From: CAZQLE01 sp964593905
GTDB lineage: Bacteria; Chloroflexota; Anaerolineae; Anaerolineales; Anaerolineaceae
Direction: 5' to 3'
DNA: 32,034 bases
NCBI GenBank assembly: GCA_964593905.1
Contig: CAZQLE010000013.1
Location: 1-32,034, forward strand
Every line of letters begins with the position of its first letter. Within the stretch, counting starts at the first letter, position 1. Both the position numbers and the translations under genes were made by a program. The notes below the pieces were generated by a model. The model saw nothing but the letters and a program-made list of their open reading frames with translations. It had not been told where the DNA came from and made no database searches. This document shows, piece after piece, positions 1 to 6,908 of the stretch.

Positions 1-2
1 AC

Positions 3-170
3 AGATACGAGGCGGCCAAGTGGCTCACCATGCGCCGATGGCTTGAAGCCAATCTCGACGACGAGTTCGCGAAAGATGTTCGAGCCAACCTGACTTCGGA
101 ACCCGAGCGTTATGCCGCTTACACGCGTGAATACCTGGGCTGGGGTGTGTTTGCGCTGATGCCGCGGTGA
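3..170 (+). CDS. C-terminal fragment of an unidentified protein, cut by window start
   Basis: An open frame enters from the left edge and ends at TGA 168-170, giving the last 55 residues. The fragment is helical and charged (about residues 1-40) and ends in an aromatic segment, YLGWGVFALMPR. No motif is complete. The ending resembles the C-terminus of some class I SAM-dependent methyltransferases, but that is a weak impression. It is read on + like most following genes, and its stop overlaps the first structured spacer element, as expected for the last gene segment before a cassette boundary. Whether the full gene is intact cannot be judged. Confidence 0.6.
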   Translation, partial: RYEAAKWLTMRRWLEANLDDEFAKDVRANLTSEPERYAAYTREYLGWGVFALMPR

Positions 171-350
171 CGCGTTGGCGCACATCCTGCTCCCTAGCAG
201 AATCTACGCCTGCCCCAGCGCCATGCTTCGCGACCGTAAACCGTTAGATCAAAATGCAAATATCTCCATGCGGGCCAAGTCGCATGTACGGGTACCTGCT
301 TCAAGGCGCCCGACACTAAGTGCAGGTGAGGGGCGTACGTTCCGGCCGGT
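171..350 (+). repeat. Structured spacer repeat, copy A (attC-like)
   Basis: It begins directly after the stop at 168-170. It contains nested inverted repeats: CGCG 171-174 with CGCG 229-232, TGGCGC 176-181 with GCGCCA 218-223, and an inner hairpin CTGCT 187-191 with AGCAG 196-200. This is followed by CGTAAACC and GTTAGAT (243-249), which fits the integron R' consensus GTTRRRY. The second half (about 285-350) resembles the distal block of the copies at 1150-1363 and 6664-6853, with an ACCTGC...GCAGGT inverted repeat and a GGCGTACGTTCCGGCC ending. I see no clear RYYYAAC partner, so this is the least regular full copy. Confidence 0.45.
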
Positions 351-373
351 GATGAGCCGGTAAGGATAAAGCT

Positions 374-419
374 TAAATGATAAAGTGCCTTCCAGAAATG
401 GAGGGCGCTTTATCATTTA
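374..419. terminator. Long 20-bp hairpin, terminator-like
   Basis: Bases 374-393 pair with 400-419 along their whole length (18 Watson-Crick and two G-T pairs) around the six-base loop AGAAAT. There is no clean T-run, only an AT-rich outer stem, so termination is an inference. The rest of the 170-653 spacer has a small AGGGT-TTTT-ACCCT hairpin (475-488), a TATAAT at 531-536 without a good -35, and a degenerate repeat at 571-628. Confidence 0.5.
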
Positions 420-570
420 TATTCCTGGGGAATATGAGTATTGTTTGACTTAAATTTGATCGCGCAGTTGTTCGAGGGTTTTTACCCTGGGTTGGTGGGG
501 CATTTCGCCAAGCTATTTTCGTTGCCGATATATAATAATTGAAATGCTTAAGCCATTATCCAGCCAAATG

Positions 571-628
571 ACTGGGGGTCGCTTACGCTTACACCTTTCG
601 CGAGATGATTTACGGCAGGTGGCTTTGT
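571..628 (+). repeat. Degenerate partial copy of the spacer repeat
   Basis: The segment GCTTACGCTTACACCTTTCG and the exact 11-mer GGTGGCTTTGT (618-628) align with the first block of the copy at 1150-1363 (GGTGGCTTTGT at 1214-1224). About 40 bases present in that copy are missing between the two matches. It lacks recognisable R'-like boxes and ends just before the next gene, so it is probably a deleted or recombined remnant. Confidence 0.4.
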
Positions 629-653
629 GCCGAGTGATGGGGGCTTTTCTGAA

Positions 654-1103
654 ATGAAAAAAGACCATTCCCGTTCCACCCTGCTTCCTTTGATAATAAT
701 CCCAGTCGGAGGATTATTGGTACTCGGGACATGTTATTTATTCTATTTGTTCACCTACAATTTTGTGGAATCCCGATTTTTCCCCACCAATCCTACTTTA
801 GTACCTGCCGGCATTATGCGCAGAGCTTATGCTCTGGTACTCTTGGTTCTTTATTTGGCTTTGCTTCGCACAAAGATTTCTGACATCATCAAGTCCACCA
901 TCTTTGTCGGTCCAATGGGCATATTTTTTACTACGGCAACCCTCACTTTCTATGAAAAGCCAGCCTGGGCTATTGCAGTCACCGTTGTTATTGTAGCTGT
1001 CAGCACTTTACTGCTGTATAGATATAAGAAGCCCTGGATTTATTATTATGCTATTGCGATTACCGTTCTGGCTTCGATTGCCTTAGCCTGGCCGAAGGCT
1101 TAA
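654..1103 (+). CDS. Small polytopic membrane protein, unknown function
   Basis: This 149-residue protein has about four hydrophobic helices (residues about 10-35, 50-70, 80-95 and 100-145) and a short basic N-terminus, MKKDHSR. I do not recognise the family. I chose ATG 654 rather than the in-frame GTG at 627 because the bases upstream of 654 belong to a degenerate spacer repeat and the GTG has no ribosome-binding site. The gene stands alone, with structured repeats on both sides, so it fits a single-gene cassette. Codons are AT-rich at third positions. Confidence 0.6.
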   Translation: MKKDHSRSTLLPLIIIPVGGLLVLGTCYLFYLFTYNFVESRFFPTNPTLVPAGIMRRAYALVLLVLYLALLRTKISDIIKSTIFVGPMGIFFTTATLTFYEKPAWAIAVTVVIVAVSTLLLYRYKKPWIYYYAIAITVLASIALAWPKA

Positions 1104-1149
1104 GCATTTGGTCACCTGCCAGCGATGAGCAACGTTATGAGAAAAGGCG

Positions 1150-1363
1150 GTGCGGGCTTTCGCTCACACTTTCAGAGAAGCGGCCCCAAACGGCAGATGC
1201 ATCGCGGGTGTCTGGTGGCTTTGTCTGCCAGGTTACATCTTTGCCGGTAACGCCTGCCGTTCGATTGAAACTCTCACATCTGTTGCGCGGACCGGGTCGG
1301 ATATATGGGTTGCATACCTGTCTCACGAGGGGCTGATATGCGCTCTTGGCGTAAGTTTTGGCC
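1150..1363 (+). repeat. Structured spacer repeat, copy B (attC-like)
   Basis: It aligns over nearly its full length with the copy at 6664-6853. Shared landmarks in the same order are GTGCGG, ACACTTTCAG / ACGCTTTCAG, TCTGGTGGCTT (1211-1221), CCGGTAAC (1244-1251), GTTCGAT (1259-1265; GTTAGAT in the other copy), and GATATGCGC...GGCGTAAGTTTTGGCC (1335-1363). Its last 50 bases are nearly identical to the copy at 10546-10638, including CCTGTCTCACGAGGGG (1317-1332). A small hairpin TGCGC-TCTTG-GCGTA is conserved in form. The open frame running through it is a translation of the repeat, not a gene. Confidence 0.65.
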
Positions 1364-1398
1364 GGTGCTGTGCCACTGATTTTTTTTGATTGTATAAG

Positions 1399-1429
1399 GA
1401 CGTTTCTCAGCTATGAGGAGCGTCTTTTT
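1399..1429 (+). terminator. Intrinsic terminator
   Basis: An 11-bp stem, 1399-1409 with 1414-1424 (two G-T pairs), closes a GCTA loop and is followed by TTTTT at 1425-1429. It ends transcription entering from the gene at 654-1103 or from the repeat, and isolates the next gene. Confidence 0.75.
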
Positions 1430-1507
1430 AATTCGCCATGCTGATTGGCAATGGTATACTTTTCAGCAATACGTTAAAAGGCGGCCCTTTGTTCTAAAGG
1501 AAAATGC

Positions 1508-1530
1508 ATAATATTGCTCAACAATATTAT
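1508..1530 (+). promoter_or_regulatory. Perfect hairpin touching the ribosome-binding site
   Basis: ATAATATTG (1508-1516) and CAATATTAT (1522-1530) form a perfect 9-bp stem with a CTCAA loop. It ends four bases before the AAGGA ribosome-binding site (1534-1538) of the VanZ-like gene. The position suggests an effect on translation start or mRNA 5' stability; this is inference. Confidence 0.4.
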
Positions 1531-1546
1531 CTTAAGGAAACCAGGC

Positions 1547-2152
1547 ATGTATTTTGATTTATTGACTGTATTTCTTTTTGCTTTGATTTGGATATGTATA
1601 GTCGCATCTCTCTGGTTGAAGAAAAAGAAAAGTCTCGTTTATTTGATTTTCTTTACCCTGTTCTATGTCTACATCGTTAAGGTTCTAGATTACACATTAT
1701 TTCAATTTCAATCTCTAATTCTTCTAAAATATTTTATGCCAAACCTTATCCTGAATGGACAAACGGTTGGGAAAGACATAAATCTTATTCCGCTTATCAC
1801 GCTCACTCCTCAAGATCTGGAAACCTCGCTTCTAAACATTCTGCTTCTGATTCCATTCGGCTTCGGACTGCCCTTCATTACGAATTTTCGCGTGAAAAAG
1901 ATAGTTGTTCTGGGTGCACTCTTTAGTATCGTGATTGAGCTTCTGCAATTGATAACAGGATTCGTAGCAAAAATCACTTTTCGGATTGCCGACATCAATG
2001 ATGTGATATTCAATACAGTGGGTGTCGCAATCGGCTATATTCTATTTGTTGGATTCGTGCGCATTTATCGCCACATATCGCATAATTGGGCGGTGGCAGC
2101 GAATCCGATCTTGCGCTATATCGCTGAGCGACCGCAGATTGATAAAGAATAA
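1547..2152 (+). CDS. VanZ-like membrane protein
   Basis: This 201-residue protein belongs to the VanZ-like family, small membrane proteins named after the enterococcal teicoplanin-resistance accessory protein; the biochemical role of most members is unknown. Family signatures are visible: INLIPL near residue 80, the hydrophobic NILLLIPFGFGLPF segment, IELLQ, and the conserved DINDVIFNTVGVAIGY near the C-terminus. There are about five membrane segments. ATG 1547 is preceded by AAGGA at 1534-1538, so the earlier TTG at 1514 was rejected. The gene is AT-rich and solitary, with a terminator upstream and a structured repeat before that, like a cassette gene. Confidence 0.85.
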   Translation: MYFDLLTVFLFALIWICIVASLWLKKKKSLVYLIFFTLFYVYIVKVLDYTLFQFQSLILLKYFMPNLILNGQTVGKDINLIPLITLTPQDLETSLLNILLLIPFGFGLPFITNFRVKKIVVLGALFSIVIELLQLITGFVAKITFRIADINDVIFNTVGVAIGYILFVGFVRIYRHISHNWAVAANPILRYIAERPQIDKE

Positions 2153-2392
2153 CCCACGAGTCAATCTATAAAAAGAATATGAGAAGTACATTGCCTCGTG
2201 ATGGCGCGGTGTTTTTTTATACGAGGTTGGTAAGAGAGCATTCATCCTCTGCAAGTTACTCGATGATAGATACCCCTCAGGCTTGCGTTGGTTGGTTTTT
2301 TGATTGTACAATCTGATGCGACGGCACAAAAAGTCCTTTTTCTGATTTTCGTTATCTCTGCCGCACAACAGAACACCCTCTGGAGATGTATC

Positions 2393-3016
2393 GTGAGTAG
2401 ATTTGGTTCTGATCCGCTTCTTTTTTTCAATTCTGTGTACCAGAATATTGCGCCCTGGGATATTGGTTCACCTCAGCCTGCTATGGCTGCTCTTATCGAA
2501 AAATATCCGCCTGTAAATCCAATTTTAGATCTTGGCTGCGGCTCTGGCGACCTTGCAATTTATTTGGCAAAGCTGGGGCATCCAGTTGTTGGGATTGATT
2601 TTGTTGAATCTGCCATCAAGAACGCCCAGGAAAAAGTTGCCGCTCTTTCCAATAAGACGGCGCGATTATTAAGTTTTCAAGTGGCAGACGCTCTAAAGCC
2701 CTCTTTACTTCAAGAAAAATTTGGAGCGGTTTTTGATTCGGGCTTTTATCATTTATTTAATCCAGACCAATGCGAGCAATTAATTGATGAAGTTGCCTCA
2801 ATCTTGAAACCACACGGTTGTTATTATTTGCATGAGTTTGCAATCGAATTTCCAGTACCCAATGTGCCCCGCCAAATTTCACTTGATGAATTACAAATGC
2901 GTTTTACGTTTGAAAAAGGATGGCGTATTAAAGAAATTCAAACCGTAGAATTCCTAAGTCGAGTTGCTCCGCCTGTGCCAGCAACCTGTGCTTGTATAGA
3001 GCGTCTTCCAGTTTAA
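2393..3016 (+). CDS. Class I SAM-dependent methyltransferase
   Basis: This 207-residue cytoplasmic methyltransferase has a Rossmann-like fold. Motif I is ILDLGCGSGDLAIYLA near residue 45, followed by the acidic loop VVGIDFVESAI, VADAL, and a post-motif region FDSGFYHLF. The N-terminus SVYQNIAPWDIGSPQPA matches a small-molecule or thiopurine-type methyltransferase subgroup. The substrate is not predictable. I chose GTG 2393 because GGAG lies at 2382-2385, seven bases upstream; the frame is open further upstream but has no plausible start signal there. The preceding spacer (2153-2392) holds a T7 run near 2211 and CACGAG/CTCGTG/ACGAGG inverted segments but no clear repeat copy. Confidence 0.85.
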   Translation: MSRFGSDPLLFFNSVYQNIAPWDIGSPQPAMAALIEKYPPVNPILDLGCGSGDLAIYLAKLGHPVVGIDFVESAIKNAQEKVAALSNKTARLLSFQVADALKPSLLQEKFGAVFDSGFYHLFNPDQCEQLIDEVASILKPHGCYYLHEFAIEFPVPNVPRQISLDELQMRFTFEKGWRIKEIQTVEFLSRVAPPVPATCACIERLPV

Positions 3017-3020
3017 ATCG

Positions 3021-3209
3021 CGCCTGACAAAGCGCCCCGTAAGATCATCGGGATGTGATATACACCGGGTGCTGGGGACGGCTGCATTTTCAAGCATTTT
3101 GCAGAGCGTGGCTTCGAGTTTTTCCTGCTCTCCTGTGTGCCTGCGGCACAGTGCTGGCAGAACCCACGCCCGCCCACACGCACGCTCTGCGAACGCAAGC
3201 CGTTCGGCG
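3021..3209 (+). repeat. attC-like recombination site, best candidate
   Basis: It begins five bases after the stop at 3014-3016. The left end is GCCTGAC (3022-3028, close to RYYYAAC), then AAA, then GCG (3032-3034). The right end is CGC (3194-3196), then AAGC, then C and GTTCGGC (3202-3208, close to GTTRRRY). The ends pair as two short helices separated by an unpaired bubble, the known architecture of folded attC sites. Inside, GCAGAGCGTG (3101-3110) is a perfect complement of CACGCTCTGC (3181-3190), and TGTGCC-TGC-GGCACA forms an inner hairpin. Both end boxes deviate from consensus (G in the left, C in the right). At about 189 bases it is long for an attC. Confidence 0.55.
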
Positions 3210-3251
3210 GCACCCTGTAAAGAACCTGGAGTGTTAAGGATTGCAAACAGA

Positions 3252-3737
3252 ATGTCGAATGATACTGCTCATAAACGATGGTGGCAAATCTTTGAGGTAG
3301 TCTTTGGTATTCCTTTTCTCGTTGCGATAGCCTTGCAACGAGTCAAATCCATCTCCCTTCCAGGTGAATTTCTGATGCCAGCCATCATACCCACAGGTTC
3401 TTTTCTGATTGTGGTGGGCGTTAGTCTTGTAGTTCTTGCCCGGCGCGAGTTCGCGCGGTATGGTCAACCGACCGACCCCGGGCTTTCTACAAGCAAGATT
3501 GTTACTACAGGGGTCTTCTCTGTCTCACGAAATCCTCTCTATCTTGGCGGCATTTTCATTCTGGCAGGAATTTCTTTCGCATTCAATCTTCCCTGGGTTT
3601 TAATTCTTCTCATTCCATCCATTATCATCTGCTATTACATTCTTGTAGTACCGGAGGAAAGATATCTTCTCGCCAGGTTCGGTGAGCAATATCAGGCGTA
3701 TGCTATGGCAGTTCACCGCTGGATTGGGCGCAAATAG
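3252..3737 (+). CDS. Isoprenylcysteine carboxylmethyltransferase-family (ICMT/PEMT-like) membrane methyltransferase
   Basis: This 161-residue protein has four or five membrane helices and the C-terminal signature of the ICMT/phospholipid N-methyltransferase superfamily: VSRNPLYLGGIFILAG near residue 97 and PEERYLLARFGEQYQAY near residue 140. Those segments form the SAM-binding pocket at the membrane face. Bacterial members act on lipids or other hydrophobic acceptors; the substrate here is unknown. ATG 3252 is used, with AAGGA at 3235-3239 as a somewhat distant ribosome-binding site. Longer frames starting near 3069 run through the upstream repeat and are not credible. It stands alone between spacers. 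Confidence 0.85.
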   Translation: MSNDTAHKRWWQIFEVVFGIPFLVAIALQRVKSISLPGEFLMPAIIPTGSFLIVVGVSLVVLARREFARYGQPTDPGLSTSKIVTTGVFSVSRNPLYLGGIFILAGISFAFNLPWVLILLIPSIIICYYILVVPEERYLLARFGEQYQAYAMAVHRWIGRK

Positions 3738-3851
3738 AGGTTATACGAACATCATGTTCCCAAACAGAATTCACGCTTATCCCAGTGTCAGTAATGTGAG
3801 CCGTCAGGTTTTCACGTAATCTCAGACCAGCTATGATTATTGAGGTGCCGA

Positions 3852-4514
3852 ATGCCTTATCACCTGGATGCCGAAACAGTAAGCCTCGCTGCGTTGCAAA
3901 AGCGAATTGAGGAAACCGATCTTGTGCCGAGCCGAACTTCACTGCTGGACGGAATAAATGCAAAGATAAAAGCGCTCGAACAACAGGGTATCATCACGCT
4001 TGCCAGTCTGCGGGAAGGGTTAAAAACCGCCAGGCGTTTGGAAGCGCTATCGAAAGCGACCGGGATCGACATGCAGTATTTGACCCTGCTCAGGCGGGAA
4101 ATTGAAGGCTATTTTCCAACACCGCCTGCGTTGAAGGCATTCGATTGGCTGCCGGAAGAAGAGATTGCAAAGCTCGAAAAAAAGGGGATGTTGCATGCTG
4201 CCGCGTTGTATGAGGCAGCCGACAGCAGCGAGAGCAGAACTGCGCTTGCGAAATCGACCGGCATGGACGCTGCCATTCTTGAGGCACTCGTTCGGTTGGC
4301 CGATTTGACGCGAGTGCAGTGGGTGAGCCCGCTGACAGCCAGAATGCTGGTGGAGGCTGGCTGCGACAGCGCATCCAACCTGGCGGCAGCCGATGCAGAA
4401 GAACTGTGTGAAGCTCTTGTGCGCGTCAATTCGGGAGACCGGTTTTTTAAGGGAAAGATCGGCCTGCGCGATATCAAAAGGCTGGTTCGGGCGGCCAGTT
4501 ATGTTCCCTGCTGA
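3852..4514 (+). CDS. DUF4332 helix-hairpin-helix protein
   Basis: This 220-residue soluble protein matches the DUF4332 pattern. Two helix-hairpin-helix-like modules are visible, each with an ALEQQGIITLASLRE or LEKKGMLHAAALYEA type turn followed by a TGID/TGMD helix (STGMDAAILEALVRLADL). Between them is the linker YLTLLRREIEGYFPTPPALK. The C-terminal module repeats the fold once more (LTARMLVEAGCDSASNLAAA). HhH folds usually bind DNA or other proteins, but the role of DUF4332 is not established. ATG 3852 follows GAGG (3842-3845). The 3738-3851 spacer shows only a GAAC-ATCAT-GTTC hairpin. Confidence 0.8.
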   Translation: MPYHLDAETVSLAALQKRIEETDLVPSRTSLLDGINAKIKALEQQGIITLASLREGLKTARRLEALSKATGIDMQYLTLLRREIEGYFPTPPALKAFDWLPEEEIAKLEKKGMLHAAALYEAADSSESRTALAKSTGMDAAILEALVRLADLTRVQWVSPLTARMLVEAGCDSASNLAAADAEELCEALVRVNSGDRFFKGKIGLRDIKRLVRAASYVPC

Positions 4515-4583
4515 CTGAAAAGCGGATCACCGGTTGCGGCGGATCTCTGCCGTATTCGCGATCTGTAAAAAATTGGAGAAATG

Positions 4584-5384
4584 ATGAAAGAGCCTGGTCC
4601 TCGTTTCTGGCAAATTTTCTTCGAGGTTTACGAAAACTTACCCCGTCAGGGGCCTGGTAACCGCGCTTGCGCTGCCAGAGCCCTGGCTCTTTGCCCTGAC
4701 CTTCCCCATTCCCCCGTGATTCTCGACCTGGGCTGCGGGGTCGGCGGACAGACCCTGCAGGTTGCCGAACTTACAGCGGGTTCCATCATGGCGATCGACA
4801 GTCATGCGGCCTCCATCGAAAGGCTGCAGAAGGCCATCACAGTGCGGGGGCTTGGGGAGCGTGTCAGGGCAATGGTCGGAGATATGACCCGTCTGGAGCT
4901 GCCGCCAGAAAGTTGCGACCTCATCTGGTCAGAAGGGGCGTTGTATAGCATCGGGCTGCGAAATGCCCTGCACGTCTGTTATGGATTGCTGCGACCCGGC
5001 GGCTATCTTGCGTTTACCGATGCGGTCTGGCGCAAGGAGAACCCGCCTGCCAGTGTGAAGGATAGTTTTGACCTGGACTACCCGACCATGGGTCGGCTGG
5101 AGGAGGATCTGGCAGCGTTACAAGATTCTGGTTTTGTGCTGGTGGGGCACTTCACTTTGCCAGATGAAGCGTGGTGGGATGATTTCTATATACCCATGGA
5201 AACCCGGATTGCGGAATTGCGCGGCAAATATACGAACGATGTTGAAGCCGCGGCCATACTCGACAAACTCGCCGAAGAGCCCGAGCTGCACCGCCGCCAT
5301 TCCGAATTCTATGCTTATGAGTTCTTCGTGGCGCGCCGCCCGCTGATAACGCCAACCGATCTGGGGGTTGGTGGAGATCGTTAA
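4584..5384 (+). CDS. Class I SAM-dependent methyltransferase
   Basis: This protein of about 266 residues contains motif I VILDLGCGVGGQTLQVAEL near residue 47, acidic loop IMAIDSH, VGDMTRLELP, and the post-II segment SCDLIWSEGALYSIG, followed by LLRPGGYLAFTDAVW. It resembles Methyltransf_11/25 family enzymes for small metabolites. The C-terminal cap (residues about 170-265) is helical and probably covers the acceptor. GGAG at 4575-4578 is five bases before ATG 4584 and only two before ATG 4581, which favours 4584. It is followed after 16 bases by the zinc-ribbon gene, so the two may be co-transcribed. The short 4515-4583 spacer has no clear terminator. Confidence 0.85.
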   Translation: MKEPGPRFWQIFFEVYENLPRQGPGNRACAARALALCPDLPHSPVILDLGCGVGGQTLQVAELTAGSIMAIDSHAASIERLQKAITVRGLGERVRAMVGDMTRLELPPESCDLIWSEGALYSIGLRNALHVCYGLLRPGGYLAFTDAVWRKENPPASVKDSFDLDYPTMGRLEEDLAALQDSGFVLVGHFTLPDEAWWDDFYIPMETRIAELRGKYTNDVEAAAILDKLAEEPELHRRHSEFYAYEFFVARRPLITPTDLGVGGDR

Positions 5385-5400
5385 GGATTGGGGATGGTTG

Positions 5401-5727
5401 ATGAAACCCAAAAATAATCTTGCGCCCGGCCAGCAATGCACCCTCTGTTCAACGCTCTCAGACCAGGAATATGCCTGTCAAAAATATGGTTCTGAGATTG
5501 GGAACACTTTTTTGCCGTTGGCTGTTGAGAAACTCACGATCGTTCGAGATTTTCAACCCTTTGGCAGTCGTAAGCTGCAACTGCGGCAGTGTGCTGAGTG
5601 CGGCACTTATTACCTGTACAAAACAGACTATGAATACCTGGTCAATGGCAGTGAAGATGAAGAATTTTTGGTACGCCTGACAGAGGATCAGGCCGCCGAA
5701 TATCTGAACCGGCCTCTTACTGCTTGA
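5401..5727 (+). CDS. Small zinc-ribbon-like protein
   Basis: This 108-residue soluble protein has two CxxC pairs, C13/C16 (CTLC) and C64/C67 (CAEC), about 48 residues apart. That arrangement can bind one zinc ion as a zinc ribbon. The C-terminal half is acidic (NGSEDEEFLVRLTEDQ). I do not recognise a named family. ATG 5401 lies 16 bases after the stop of the methyltransferase at 4584-5384, so it is probably translated from the same mRNA. A terminator follows at 5775-5808. Confidence 0.65.
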   Translation: MKPKNNLAPGQQCTLCSTLSDQEYACQKYGSEIGNTFLPLAVEKLTIVRDFQPFGSRKLQLRQCAECGTYYLYKTDYEYLVNGSEDEEFLVRLTEDQAAEYLNRPLTA

Positions 5728-5774
5728 TGTGCTGCCCAGTAAACAAAACCTGCACACCGCCAGACGGTGAATAT

Positions 5775-5808
5775 TAAAAAACCGCCTTGCAAAAATGGAG
5801 GTTTTTTT
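5775..5808 (+). terminator. Intrinsic terminator
   Basis: AAAAAACCGCC (5776-5786) pairs with GGAGGTTTTTT (5797-5807) with one mismatch, closing a loop of about ten bases. The seven T bases complete the terminator of the 4584-5727 gene pair. Confidence 0.75.
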
Positions 5809-5810
5809 GG

Positions 5811-5838
5811 TTGCAGGGGTGTTGTGTATTTGTATAAT
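5811..5838 (+). promoter_or_regulatory. Possible promoter for the PD-(D/E)XK gene
   Basis: TATAAT (5833-5838) is directly preceded by TG and lies 16 bases after TTGCAG (5811-5816). It sits just downstream of the terminator and implies a leader of about 140 bases before the gene at 5988. The -35 match is weak. Confidence 0.4.
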
Positions 5839-5987
5839 TGTAGTTATCAATTGGGTGGAAAATCATTAATACAGTGTTTTTTATTTGATATTGTGCTTTC
5901 AGGTAGGGCTTATATCCGCTTTTGTGTCAGAAATGCAAACCATTTGATTGATCAACAAGGGTTTTGAAAAAATATGTAGGAAATTTC

Positions 5988-6647
5988 ATGGAAAAGGTAT
6001 ATCAACCTACAATTTCAGAGCAACTTTTTGAAAGGTTCTGTTTAGAAATGAGCATCCCTTTCATTAGGATTCTGGAGGATAAGGTACAAACGCCAGACTA
6101 CGACATCCTTTTGGACCAGCATTATGTTGTGGCTGAAATTAAACAGTTTGATATTAACGATGATGACCAAAAAATTATTGAAGAATTAAAGCAATATGGA
6201 ATAGTATCGTACGAAAGGAATTATGTAAACCGTGTTAGAAATAAGGTGCAAAGCGCCAAGGGTCAATTAAGATTAAGGGCGCAAGATGATCACCCGGCAT
6301 TATTAGTTCTTTATGACAATGTTTCCCTAAGAGATTTAAATGCCACAGATATAATGCAAGCAATGTATGGTGAAGAAATTTATACGATTGGCTTTAGTAA
6401 AGACTGGGAAGTTCTTTCAATTGACGGAAAATTTGGGAAAAACAAAAAGTTTACAAAAACACAAAACACAATTTTTAGCGCGATTGCGGTTCTTGAAATG
6501 GTCGACCTAAATCTTAATTTGTCGGTTTTTCATAATTATTATTCCAGACGACCCATTAATCCAGATTGGATTAGAGCAAAAAATATCAAACACTTTGCAA
6601 TTGATCCAAATACACGAAAAGGCTTATTAGAATGGGTTGAAATCTGA
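5988..6647 (+). CDS. Predicted PD-(D/E)XK-superfamily nuclease-like protein
   Basis: This 219-residue soluble protein has an N-terminal helix with ERFCLE, then the pair TPDYDI (D37 or D39) and VVAEIKQ (E50, K52), separated by a beta-hairpin-sized gap. That matches the D-(X)n-ExK metal site of PD-(D/E)XK nucleases. The remainder has alternating strands and helices and no second recognised domain. Such standalone proteins occur as restriction or defence nucleases, but a specific activity cannot be assigned. ATG 5988 follows AGG at 5978-5980. The gene is much more AT-rich than its neighbours (poly-A codons, few GC-ending codons), a sign of recent acquisition. A spacer repeat follows 16 bases after its stop. 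Confidence 0.6.
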   Translation: MEKVYQPTISEQLFERFCLEMSIPFIRILEDKVQTPDYDILLDQHYVVAEIKQFDINDDDQKIIEELKQYGIVSYERNYVNRVRNKVQSAKGQLRLRAQDDHPALLVLYDNVSLRDLNATDIMQAMYGEEIYTIGFSKDWEVLSIDGKFGKNKKFTKTQNTIFSAIAVLEMVDLNLNLSVFHNYYSRRPINPDWIRAKNIKHFAIDPNTRKGLLEWVEI

Positions 6648-6663
6648 TGATTAATTCAAATGA

Positions 6664-6853
6664 GCCCAACCCCGTGCGGACGTGGCCCACGCTTTCAGGG
6701 ATTCGACCCCAACCCCGCAAGGATTCAGCGTCTGGTGGCTTCTCTCGCCAAATCTCGTTCTCCCGGTAACACCTATCGTTAGATTATTACCTTTACGACC
6801 CATACATGTATCTTGCACGGGGATGATATGCGCCTTTGGCGTAAGTTTAGGCC
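6664..6853 (+). repeat. Structured spacer repeat, copy C (attC-like)
   Basis: It starts 16 bases after a stop codon with GCCCAAC (6664-6670), a perfect RYYYAAC box. It contains GTTAGAT (6778-6784), a perfect GTTRRRY box, and ends with GTTTAGGC (6845-6852), which is complementary to the left box with one bulge. CCCCGTGC (6670-6677) pairs exactly with GCACGGGG (6815-6822), continuing the outer stem. TGCGCC-TTT-GGCGTA forms a terminal hairpin. The alignment with the copy at 1150-1363 is collinear throughout. The minus-strand toxin gene follows at 6909. Confidence 0.65.
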
Positions 6854-6908
6854 AGCGGTACAATCCTAAACGCAATGGTTTGCGTGAGGTGAGCCGGGTG
6901 GGGCGCTG

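Noticed and set aside
1150..1389. Open frames inside repeats at 1150-1389, 6682-6918, 10544-10768 and 175-363, with similar translations
   Set aside because: The protein similarity follows the nucleotide repeat. The frames lack ribosome-binding sites, overlap strong hairpins and are truncated differently in each copy, so they are repeat sequence and not genes.
2153..2392. Coding extension of the methyltransferase upstream to 2288
   Set aside because: The added 35 residues are hydrophobic and unlike the family N-terminus; GGAG seven bases before GTG 2393 gives the expected start.
4503..4545. Possible very short repeat remnant (CTGACTGAAAAGCG ... GGTTGCGGCGG) after the DUF4332 gene
   Set aside because: It loosely resembles the two ends of the element at 3021-3209, but only about 30 bases are present with no internal stem; too little to support.
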